Below are positions 1 to 5,566 of a stretch of 5,566 bases of DNA, piece after piece. Within the stretch, counting starts at the first letter, position 1; each line of letters starts with the position of its first letter. Position numbers and translations under genes: made by a program. Source of the stretch: a bacterium. Lineage in GTDB: Bacteria; Spirochaetota; Spirochaetia; JABEVK01. A model generated the notes under the pieces. The model was not told the origin of the DNA, made no database searches, and saw nothing but the letters and a program-made list of their open reading frames with translations. The stretch covers positions 1 through 5,566 of the forward strand of contig JAJXVP010000191.1 of assembly GCA_021782055.1 (NCBI GenBank). Direction: 5' to 3'.

Positions 1-574
1 GGATTCCCTGCTTAAGCTGGTTCATATCTTCGGGATGCACGCGATCAAACCACTCAAAAATACTGTTGCTCAGCTCATAGCTAGAATACCCTAACAAGGC
101 TTTCCAGCGTGCAGAAAAAAGGACTTCACCTCGTTTGAGATCCCAGTGCCACACCCCATCATGGGAACCTCGCAAGGCCAAAGCAAAGTGCTGGGCTTCG
201 GCTTCGTCAACGCTGAGGTGCTGTGGCTTCAATAGCCTGACCATGCCAATGTACCCATCAACCGCGCCTTCAAAGTCCCGCAAAACAACGGCGCTAAGGG
301 AGCAGGCGATTTCATTGCCACGCTTGTCTTTGAGCTTGATTCGAAATGCAGTTACCGCCCCAGAGGAATCTATCTCACTACGAAACCGACGCCGCTCCAT
401 GGGCAGAGCCAGAATGTCATCGACATGACGACGCAAGAGTTCCAATTTGGTAAAAGAAAGCATCTGACAAAAGCTGGGGTTGGCATCAATGAAATACCCC
501 TCTTTCGTGGTGATGTACATTCCTTCTTTTGATGTATCGAAAAAAACTTTGTAGTGGTCACGGTAAAGATACAT
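1..574 (-). CDS. Tandem PAS-domain sensor protein, N-terminal part (C-terminus beyond left edge)
   Basis: The frame is open from an ATG at 574 to the window edge and gives 191 residues without a stop. Residues about 8-112 form a first PAS domain, with the PAS-like stretch GYFIDANPSFCQML at 26-39. Residues about 127-191 form the first half of a second PAS domain of the PAS_3 kind, recognised by DGVWHWDL (139-146), the F-S-x-R-W-K-x-L-L-G-Y core (153-163) and RVHPEDM (178-184). No transmembrane segment or signal peptide is seen, so the visible part is cytosolic. The start follows the stop of the Amt hybrid kinase by only three bases and is in the same frame. AAAGG at 581-585 is a well-placed ribosome site, so this is the last visible gene of the operon and is probably translationally coupled. 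Proteins starting with PAS-PAS usually end in a histidine kinase, GGDEF/EAL or other output domain. Which one applies here cannot be seen, so the effector is unknown. Confidence 0.88.
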   Translation of the reverse strand, partial: MYLYRDHYKVFFDTSKEGMYITTKEGYFIDANPSFCQMLSFTKLELLRRHVDDILALPMERRRFRSEIDSSGAVTAFRIKLKDKRGNEIACSLSAVVLRDFEGAVDGYIGMVRLLKPQHLSVDEAEAQHFALALRGSHDGVWHWDLKRGEVLFSARWKALLGYSSYELSNSIFEWFDRVHPEDMNQLKQGI

Positions 575-577
575 GCG

Positions 578-3310
578 TCACCTTTGATCCGGAAGTGTCA
601 GGACAAACTCTAAATACTGCCCTTTTTGAAAGCTCAAGGCGATGGTGCCGCCCCGTTCTGCGACAGCGGCACTGACAAACGACAGCCCTACCCCCCGGCC
701 TGCGTCTTCGGTAACCCGAGACGCTGTACTGACACCATCTGTGAACAAAAACCGAACAACATCCGAGCGCGACCAGTGGGCGATCGTTGTCTGGTCATAA
801 CCTTTTTCAAGGGCTTTTTGCCGCAGAGCCAAAAGATTCAAACCTTGGCCATCGTCGCGAACCTTGACAATCAGTCGGTTGCTTTGCCGTTCTGCAGTCA
901 CAAAAATCCGGCCCACTTCGGGTTTACCAAAACGCTGGCGTTCCTGTGAGGTTTCTAAACCATGAATCACGGCGTTTTTGACTAACTGAGCTAAAATCTT
1001 TTGCCAAAAAGTCACATCGTCGTGCGAAAGGTTTTTGTCAAAGTCCAGCGAGGCCTCTAGTACTGCCTTTTTGGAAACTTGCTGGGCTGTGCGCAAAACC
1101 AGGTTCTTTAACGCTCCCGACAACCCACGCTCGGCAGTCAGGTCGGCTTGTACGAAGTGAGTTTGAAAATTTCGTAGCTTTTGTACCAGCCTGTTGAGTT
1201 CACGCCCCGTTTCTTGAAAACGTCCGAGCTTCAACGCGAGAGTCAAAAAGTCGGCATTCTGCAAATCAGCCTTGCGTTCCAAGCTTTGAATCTCGGTCTC
1301 GAGGTCGTGGATCGCCGTGACCAAAAAAGGAAGGTCGAGCAAAGACGCCTCCCCCTTGAGGCCGTGCAACAAACGGAATGTTAGCTTGAGGACATCGAGA
1401 GGAGTGTGTTGACCAGCCTCCATCAGCAAGTTGATCTGCCGTGATTTTTCATCAAACTCTACCAGGAATTCGGCCAATAGGTCGGGGGCTATATGAAGAA
1501 TCCTGTAGAATAATTCCATCTCACCTTCGCGTTCTTGCCTTTGTGTATTCAAACTCTTTTGTAGTTCGATCTCGGAGCTGACATCACGAATAATTCCCAT
1601 GACCCGTACGACTCGACCTTGTTCAATAATCCTTCGGAACTGAAAACGCACGTGACGGTTTTGAGCTTTATCGGGTGCGGCTAAGGGGACCAGTTCAATT
1701 TCTCGAAGCGGGTTTAGGCGGGCCAAAGCTTGTTCCTCAACCTGAGTTTGAAATAAAACCTCAAGGAAATCAGACCACGATTCCAAAACCGCAGGTTGAA
1801 CCAAAGGCGCTAAGATCTGCTGGAACGAGGCCCCCGCCAGCGAACGGACGCCTAAAAGCTCCTCTAAAACTGCTGAATAGAACGGACCAAGCCGACCCTC
1901 AGGGTCCAGAAGAAAAAGGCCTTCGTGCACGTTATTGAGAATAGACAGGTAGTCGGCTTTGGCAACAAGATTTTCTTGCAGGCGATCCATGACTTTGTTG
2001 TACTGGGAGGCAATTTGTCCCACCTCGGTAAAGGGCTCAACAGGGGCACGAAGGTTCAAATCTCCCGAACGGCTTTGTTGCTCTAAGGTACGAAACAAAT
2101 CGTAGAGCTCTGTCGAGGCCTTATGCTCAATGACGTTAAGCCCGGCCTCCTCATCGCTGGGAGCTACCCGGATGGGGCGGATACGGTTGAGGACAACGAC
2201 CACTAACCAGGCGACACCAAAGGCCCAGCCACCACAGGCCACAATACCTAAAGCTTGTACCGCGAGCTGTTGCGGGGTTGTTAATCCCGTCTGAAGTAAG
2301 GCCGGGTCGCCGAACAAACCAACAGCAAGAGTGCCCCAGATCCCCGCTCCTAAGTGGACGGGGATGGCCGTAACAGCGTCGTCAATCCGAAGGCGGTCTA
2401 AAAGATGTTCCACGAAGAGCATGACAACAGCGGCAATAGCTCCCACAGCTACCGACGCTGGCGCACTGATCCACGGGGCTGAGGCGGTCGCGCCCACCAA
2501 ACCGGCCAGGGCTCCGTTGATCAGAACACTGACGTCGGGGTAGCCGCGAACCTTCCACCCCACCAGCAAGGCCGTAATCATTCCCGCCGCTCCCGAAAGC
2601 GAAGTTTTGAGGATAATGGCAGGAACTTGATCGTTAAGGGCCAGGGTCGAACCGCCGTTGAAACCAAACCAGCCAAACCACAACAACAACGTTCCAAAGA
2701 TCGAGGTCTGAAGCCCTGCCCCTGTGACACGGTTGACCGAGCCGTCTTGATTGTAATGACCTTGGCGAGGCCCTAAGACGAGGAGCACCGCCAACGAAAC
2801 CCAGCCCCCTGTGGAGTGTACAACCGTAGAACCCGCAAAGTCCCGGAACCCCAGCCGTGCCAACCAACCGTCATTAGTATTTGTCAAAGCACCGCCCCAC
2901 ACCCAATGACCTAACACCGGGTAGATCACAGCGGCAAAGAGAAGCGTTACCCACAAATATGAAGAAAAGCGAATACGCTCGGCCACGGCACCCGAAACGA
3001 TAGTCGCCCCCGTTGAGGCAAACATGGCGTGGAAAAGAAAAAACAAAGCGGTCCAAAGGCTGCCAAAATCCACAAGAAAGTCGGTTGTTCCGCTTAGGCC
3101 CTGCCAGGAGCGGCCAAACATCAGACCAAAGCCGATTACCCAGAAAGCAAGTAAGGCGACCCCAAGATCGGTCAAAACTTTGGCCGACACGTTGATCGAG
3201 TTCTTAGACCTAACCAGGCCCGATTCGAGCATGGCAAAGCCAACCCGCATGACAAAGACTAACGCTGAAGCAATGAGAATCCACAAAATGTCGGCGGGGG
3301 TGTGGTGCAT
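578..3310 (-). CDS. Hybrid ammonium sensor kinase: Amt channel domain, PAS, HPt and CheA-type ATPase
   Basis: This 910-residue membrane protein joins an Amt/Rh ammonium channel to a cytosolic kinase. Residues 1-380 hold about 11 membrane segments. Residues expected at the E. coli AmtB pore are present: F93/F97 and W138 at the outer site, D157 in RDFAG, twin histidines H165 and H319, and F217/S221 in WFGFNGGS. The Amt C-terminal tail motif (AGLNVIEH, 389-396) follows, then a helical, HAMP-like linker (about 400-450) and a PAS domain (about 452-582). An HPt domain has H649 in HGLKGEA as phosphoacceptor. A CheA-like ATPase (about 765-907) shows the N box LVKNAVIHGLE (776-786), D820/G821/G823 and GRGVGL (871-876). 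There is no HisKA dimerisation domain and no C-terminal CheW-like domain. GGAG at 3317-3320 lies six bases before the ATG. Ammonium-gated autophosphorylation is inferred from known Amt-kinase fusions; the domain order is seen directly. The natural phosphate acceptor is probably the CheY-like protein encoded upstream. Confidence 0.93.
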   Translation of the reverse strand: MHHTPADILWILIASALVFVMRVGFAMLESGLVRSKNSINVSAKVLTDLGVALLAFWVIGFGLMFGRSWQGLSGTTDFLVDFGSLWTALFFLFHAMFASTGATIVSGAVAERIRFSSYLWVTLLFAAVIYPVLGHWVWGGALTNTNDGWLARLGFRDFAGSTVVHSTGGWVSLAVLLVLGPRQGHYNQDGSVNRVTGAGLQTSIFGTLLLWFGWFGFNGGSTLALNDQVPAIILKTSLSGAAGMITALLVGWKVRGYPDVSVLINGALAGLVGATASAPWISAPASVAVGAIAAVVMLFVEHLLDRLRIDDAVTAIPVHLGAGIWGTLAVGLFGDPALLQTGLTTPQQLAVQALGIVACGGWAFGVAWLVVVVLNRIRPIRVAPSDEEAGLNVIEHKASTELYDLFRTLEQQSRSGDLNLRAPVEPFTEVGQIASQYNKVMDRLQENLVAKADYLSILNNVHEGLFLLDPEGRLGPFYSAVLEELLGVRSLAGASFQQILAPLVQPAVLESWSDFLEVLFQTQVEEQALARLNPLREIELVPLAAPDKAQNRHVRFQFRRIIEQGRVVRVMGIIRDVSSEIELQKSLNTQRQEREGEMELFYRILHIAPDLLAEFLVEFDEKSRQINLLMEAGQHTPLDVLKLTFRLLHGLKGEASLLDLPFLVTAIHDLETEIQSLERKADLQNADFLTLALKLGRFQETGRELNRLVQKLRNFQTHFVQADLTAERGLSGALKNLVLRTAQQVSKKAVLEASLDFDKNLSHDDVTFWQKILAQLVKNAVIHGLETSQERQRFGKPEVGRIFVTAERQSNRLIVKVRDDGQGLNLLALRQKALEKGYDQTTIAHWSRSDVVRFLFTDGVSTASRVTEDAGRGVGLSFVSAAVAERGGTIALSFQKGQYLEFVLTLPDQR
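581..585 (-). promoter_or_regulatory. Ribosome binding site for the tandem-PAS gene
   Basis: On the minus strand AAAGG sits six bases before the ATG at 574, inside the last codons of the Amt hybrid kinase gene. It supports independent restart after the TGA at 580-578, rather than read-through of the in-frame stop. Confidence 0.55.
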
Positions 3311-3313
3311 GGG

Positions 3314-3760
3314 TTACTCCAGCCCTACCGCAAGAAACGCTTTGTCTTTTCGCCACAGGATGGGAACGATAAACACCGGCGGTTTGAGTCGCATCAGAAT
3401 GTCAGTGGGCCGTCCCTTAATGAGCATGGGAACCGAAATCAGAAAATCAGAACCAAAACTTTTACGAACATTGCCGGCAATGGTGTTTGTCAACTCGCCG
3501 ACCATATCCAGGAGCGAATCGTCATCCGGGTCGGCTAAATCGAGAATCTCTTGTGTGAGGGTCGTTAGTAACCCCGACTCCGCGGTAAAATAGATGGCAC
3601 CTTTACGAGGCCCTGAAATTCCGATAAGCCCTGTAAATGACAAAACTGCAGGTTCGTCACTTTTAATATAAGGGATACCCATAACCGCACTTTCGCCAGT
3701 CACTTGTTCAAAATAATCGGTGACTACCTCGATAAAAAACTTCAGTTCAGTTTCGGTCAT
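3314..3760 (-). CDS. cheX: CheX-type CheY-phosphate phosphatase
   Basis: The 148-residue cytosolic protein has the length and fold pattern of the CheX branch of the CheC/CheX/FliY phosphatases, which remove phosphate from CheY-P. The diagnostic helix is DMVGELTNTIAGNVRKSFG (85-103), with the ExxN catalytic pair at E89 and N92. Only one such motif is present, as in CheX; CheC commonly has two. The central GLIGISGPRKGAIYFTA strand region (44-60) is also typical. Its ATG overlaps the stop of the CheY-like gene in an ATGA, and its own stop is three bases before the start of the Amt hybrid kinase, so the three are one translationally coupled unit. The ribosome site is weak: a run of G at 3768-3772, seven bases upstream of the start. 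The partner is presumably the adjacent receiver. A non-chemotaxis role is quite possible, because no MCP or CheW is nearby. Confidence 0.9.
   Translation of the reverse strand: MTETELKFFIEVVTDYFEQVTGESAVMGIPYIKSDEPAVLSFTGLIGISGPRKGAIYFTAESGLLTTLTQEILDLADPDDDSLLDMVGELTNTIAGNVRKSFGSDFLISVPMLIKGRPTDILMRLKPPVFIVPILWRKDKAFLAVGLE
3317..3320 (-). promoter_or_regulatory. Ribosome binding site for the Amt hybrid kinase
   Basis: GGAG on the minus strand lies six bases before the ATG at 3310 and within the 3' end of cheX. It fixes the start of the 910-residue protein and indicates coupling with cheX. Confidence 0.6.
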
Positions 3761-4122
3761 TTTTGAACCCCCGCAACGCGCTGGATTTCGTTGACCAGCT
3801 GTGCCTCGGTAAAGGGTTTGGGCAAAAAAGACTGCGCGCCGAGTTTGAGTGCCTTAAGGCCCGTTTGCGAATCGCTCAGAGCCGAGATCACCAACACACG
3901 AACACGTGGATTCAGGCCTTTCAAGGCCTGCAGACACGCTAAGCCATCCATCTGGGGCATCGTAATGTCGAGCGTCACCAGATCTGCAGGGTTTTCTTGA
4001 TAAAGCTGAAGAGCATCCTGCCCGTTTGAGGCAGTACCCACCACCTCGTAGCCCAAAGGAGCAAGGTACTTGGTAATGGCGCGGCGCATGATACTGGAAT
4101 CATCGACAATCATGATTTTCAT
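3757..4122 (-). CDS. cheY: CheY-like single-domain response regulator
   Basis: The product of 121 residues is a lone receiver domain. It has the acidic pair D7/D8 in MIVDDSS, phosphoacceptor D52 in LVTLDITMPQMDG, S80 in the switch Ser/Thr position and K102 in the KPF loop. F99 occupies the place of the CheY switch tyrosine. No DNA-binding or enzymatic output domain follows, so it acts by protein contact or passes phosphate on. I place the start at the ATG at 4122 because the domain begins at once with MKIMIVDD. The frame stays open to another ATG at 4185, but the 21 extra residues look unlike a receiver N-terminus. No good Shine-Dalgarno sequence precedes 4122; a nested inverted repeat occupies that place. 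It is the first gene of the operon and overlaps cheX by four bases. The likely phosphodonor is H649 of the Amt hybrid kinase, by inference from gene order. Confidence 0.9.
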   Translation of the reverse strand: MKIMIVDDSSIMRRAITKYLAPLGYEVVGTASNGQDALQLYQENPADLVTLDITMPQMDGLACLQALKGLNPRVRVLVISALSDSQTGLKALKLGAQSFLPKPFTEAQLVNEIQRVAGVQK

Positions 4123-4167
4123 ACCAGATGCTAAGCAATTAGCATGCCATTTCTCTATCTTCTGGTA
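4122..4167 (-). promoter_or_regulatory. Nested inverted repeat in the leader, ending on the cheY start codon
   Basis: An inner perfect repeat, ATGCTAA (4128-4134) against TTAGCAT (4139-4145) with a 4-base loop, directly adjoins an outer repeat, TACCAG (4122-4127) against CTGGTA (4162-4167). The two arms near the gene are contiguous. The far arms are separated by a 16-base bulge that is purine-rich on the mRNA strand (4146-4161). In mRNA this would give a 13-pair stem with one bulge, its base at the first base of the AUG at 4122 and filling the usual Shine-Dalgarno position. It could be a translational control hairpin or a DNA operator. The repeats are seen directly; the function is inference. 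Confidence 0.5.
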
Positions 4168-4238
4168 CGTAAGACAAATAAGCATGCGGGGTTTACCAAC
4201 AAGGATTTAACATACATGTACTTTGATTGAGGCATTAC
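4168..4238. other. AT-rich intergenic region upstream of the cheY-cheX-Amt kinase operon
   Basis: This short stretch between the relic C-terminus and the structured leader must hold the operon promoter if there is one, but no convincing -35/-10 pair is visible. The best minus-strand candidate is TTGTTG with a 16-base spacer and TATTTG, which is weak. It contains the 8-bp palindrome TACATGTA (4213-4220) and a second AGCATGC (4181-4187) that repeats 4141-4147. Either could be a binding site, but such short motifs occur by chance. Confidence 0.3.
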
Positions 4239-4888
4239 TTACATATTTGTATTTTTTAAGATATCATTCCCGAGAAGAAAGTCTCGCAGATTTCGGTGGA
4301 GGATTCCGTTCCGACTGCGGTCAAACTCATCGAGCGAGAGAACAAACTTGAAGATAAACTATCGTGTTGTTTTTGCTGGCGCAAAAGTCAACCTCAGCAT
4401 TTTTTGCTTTTCCCTCCGAAACCGTGTAGTCCCGGCGCAAAAGTTCCATCCAAGTCCTGTCGTTGGAACAAGTGCAAGAGGCAAGCAGAACGGCAATATT
4501 CGATGTAGTTGTAGATAGTTTCGGTAGACGTATTGCCGATATTGGCCATGCAGTACATAACTAACTGTCTTAGCTGGGCCAAAGCGCGAACGTTGTTCCG
4601 CTAAGGTACTGCTGGCTGTCGGCGTCGGAAAAAGGGTAATTGTAAAGGAACGGAAACCCTCCCCTTACCAAGTAAGGTAATTTCAACATAACGCCCGGCC
4701 AAGTAGGTTGCCAGTTCCCCCGAAAGCAAATGAGCGGTCGGGGCCGATTCAAAATTCAACGATAGGAGCTGGGCTTCTAGCACCCCCTGTTGGCGGAGTT
4801 CCCCTTGAATGAGCCCAAGTAAGACGGATTTGCCGCAGCGACGCACACCCGTTAAAACTTTTACTTCTAATTCAGATAGATCGAAAAT
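4239..4888 (-). pseudogene. Multiply deleted remnant of an AAA_14/DUF4143-family ATPase
   Basis: Five collinear pieces in changing frames resemble successive parts of this family, normally about 400 residues; roughly 215 codons remain. Piece A (4888-4679) holds the Walker A loop VLTGVRRCGKSVLL, then LSLNFE, then jumps to LLSGELATYLAGRYVEI. Piece B (about 4674-4594) has YLVRGGFPFL and QQYLSG. Piece C (4597-4445) has NNVRALAQL, MANIGN and TIYNYIEY. Piece D (4449-4330) has ELLRRDYTV, KNAEVDF and NNTIVYLQV, resembling the nuclease-like C-terminal part. Piece E (4337-4239) has SLDEFDRSRNGILHRN and RDFLLG and ends at a TAA. The Walker B segment (expected between LNFE and LLSGEL) and four other blocks are missing, so no working ATPase can be made. 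No start codon is left; the frame begins inside the end of the hydrolase gene. Family assignment rests on recalled consensus and is strengthened by the correct order of all pieces. This family is often accessory and horizontally acquired. Confidence 0.85.
4663..4677. repeat. Short perfect inverted repeat at a deletion junction in the relic
   Basis: CCTTAC (4663-4668) and GTAAGG (4672-4677) form a 6-bp inverted repeat with a 3-base loop. It lies where the relic changes from frame A (ending GRYVEI) to frame B (starting YLVRGGFP). Such a hairpin could have helped slippage or deletion, or could have arisen from the joining. It is short enough to be chance. Confidence 0.4.
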
Positions 4889-5566
4889 CTATCAATTCAC
4901 CATCCTCAGGTACGAGAATGCGCGTACCTAACGAGTTTTCTTGTAGCCAATCCCTCAGATACGACCGGCTGGTTTGACAGTGATTGATTGCGTCCATATG
5001 GACTGCCACTAGAAAAGCGTTAGGGGCCAGTCGCGCAATTTCAGCAAGATCGCTCGGTGTAAGAGTAATGGGCGTCCCCCACCGAAACTGTGCGGACCCG
5101 GCATTGGCAAGGATTCCGTCGGGTTGGCAAACTTGAATCGTGGCACGCAACCGGTCGTCAAGGACGGCGTCACCGGTCAAAAGTACGGTCTTGCCGTCGG
5201 CTTCAATGGCAAAAGACGACGATGGACCTAAAAGCCACCGCCACAAAATGTTTTGGGCGTGATGCGCCGCAAACCGACGAAAACGAAGCGAATGCCACTG
5301 CAATTCCCTGTCGATCGGCCGAACGTCACTAAACCCTTGCTTGTGAAACCAGCGTGCGTCTGCAGCTGAGCAAAACAAAGGCACCTTCTTGGGAAGAATC
5401 GCGGGCTTAGAGTCGGCAAAATGATCAAAATGTCGGTGAGTTACGAGAATGGCGGTCACCGATTGAACCACCTCGTGTACACTACAAGGCAACCCAACCA
5501 AGGGGTTCCGCTTTTGAGGGAAAGTGAATGGAACGCTGGCAAGTGACCCCTGATCAGACAAAAACG
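4872..5566 (-). CDS. Metallo-beta-lactamase-fold metal-dependent hydrolase, C-terminal part (N-terminus beyond right edge)
   Basis: The frame is open from the right edge to a TGA at 4872-4874, giving about 230 residues. Counting from codon 5561, the metal-binding signature THRHFDHF has H42, H44, D46 and H47. Further likely ligands are H100 or H101 in AAHHAQ, D131 in LLTGDAV and H188 in VAVHMD. The stretch GSLASVP...RNPLVGLP before the HxHxDH motif fits a group of uncharacterised Zn-dependent hydrolases in which only about 30-35 N-terminal residues precede this point. The C-terminus (ILVPEDGE) looks like a natural end. No signal peptide can be judged. The protein is probably a cytosolic hydrolase of unknown substrate; the fold is secure, but the reaction cannot be named. 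It is separated from the signalling operon by the ATPase relic, whose open frame overlaps its last codons, so a functional link with the operon is not implied. Confidence 0.88.
   Translation of the reverse strand, partial: FLSDQGSLASVPFTFPQKRNPLVGLPCSVHEVVQSVTAILVTHRHFDHFADSKPAILPKKVPLFCSAADARWFHKQGFSDVRPIDRELQWHSLRFRRFAAHHAQNILWRWLLGPSSSFAIEADGKTVLLTGDAVLDDRLRATIQVCQPDGILANAGSAQFRWGTPITLTPSDLAEIARLAPNAFLVAVHMDAINHCQTSRSYLRDWLQENSLGTRILVPEDGELIDFRSI
4875..4893 (-). repeat. Inverted repeat at the very end of the hydrolase gene
   Basis: GATAGAT (4875-4881) and ATCTATC (4887-4893) are a perfect 7-bp inverted repeat with a 5-base loop. It covers the last codons of the hydrolase gene and stops directly before its TGA. 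It is AT-rich and no U-run follows on the mRNA strand, so it is a poor intrinsic terminator, though it may stabilise a 3' end. It also coincides with the upstream limit of the ATPase relic. Confidence 0.4.

Noticed and set aside
578..580. Selenocysteine or programmed recoding at the in-frame TGA
   Set aside because: A ribosome site and ATG follow at once, and the ATPase domain is already complete before the TGA; ordinary termination and restart explain it.
1960..2113. Confident HAMP domain between Amt and PAS in the hybrid kinase
   Set aside because: The linker at residues 400-450 is helical and HAMP-like, but the motif is too weak by eye to annotate as a separate domain.
3024..3593. 189-codon plus-strand open frame across the cheX/Amt kinase boundary
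   Set aside because: It is antisense to two well-recognised genes, shows no family motif and has basic, low-quality composition typical of a shadow frame.
4123..4185. Longer start of the CheY-like protein at 4185
   Set aside because: The extra 21 residues do not resemble a receiver N-terminus, and MKIMIVDD at 4122 is the usual beginning. It is not excluded, because neither ATG has a clear ribosome site.
4601..4846. Small intact P-loop protein of 81 residues
   Set aside because: It has Walker A but no Walker B, shows an internal jump from LNFE to LLSGEL, and ends in out-of-frame sequence; the true continuation lies in other frames downstream, so it is a pseudogene piece.
4239..4888. Frameshifts in the ATPase region as sequencing errors
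   Set aside because: Errors would not remove whole blocks such as Walker B; several separate deletions must have occurred.
4872..4900. Intrinsic terminator after the hydrolase gene
   Set aside because: The hairpin is inside the coding end, AT-rich, and not followed by a U-run.
5559..5561. TTG at 5561 as the true start of the hydrolase
   Set aside because: The frame stays open to the window edge, and family members have about 30-35 more residues before this point, so the gene is taken as cut by the window.

Overview
The window is bacterial, of moderate G+C, and every gene I can support lies on the minus strand, so the region reads from right to left. CheX, a single-domain CheY-like regulator and a decayed AAA/DUF4143-type ATPase next to each other would fit a spirochaete or another chemotactic, possibly anaerobic, environmental bacterium. 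That placement is a weak guess from gene content, not a phylogenetic result.

Layout in transcription order. (1) 5566-4872: 3' part of a metallo-beta-lactamase-fold hydrolase whose N-terminus lies beyond the right edge. (2) 4888-4239: a gene remnant, not an empty spacer. Five collinear pieces in shifting frames match an AAA ATPase of the AAA_14/DUF4143 kind from the Walker A loop to the extreme C-terminus, with blocks deleted between them. (3) 4238-4123: a leader of about 116 bp with an unusual nested inverted repeat ending on the next start codon. (4) 4122-1: a tight four-gene operon of a CheY-like receiver, a CheX phosphatase, a 910-residue Amt-PAS-HPt-CheA-type ATPase hybrid kinase, and the N-terminal 191 residues of a tandem-PAS protein cut by the left edge.

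The operon is the interesting part. It looks like a compact signalling pathway with an ammonium-channel fold as the receptor. The Amt domain keeps the signature pore residues and is joined in one chain to a PAS domain, a phosphoacceptor HPt domain and a CheA-like ATPase, with no CheW-binding domain. The partners needed downstream, a receiver (CheY-like) and a receiver phosphatase (CheX), sit directly upstream with a 4-base overlap and a 3-base gap. No MCP, CheW, CheR or CheB is visible. Ammonium-sensing Amt-kinase fusions are known, for example Ks-Amt5 of Kuenenia stuttgartiensis. The HPt/CheA-type output packaged with its own CheX is what deserves a second look. The tandem-PAS gene at the left edge probably encodes another component, but its effector domain lies outside the window.
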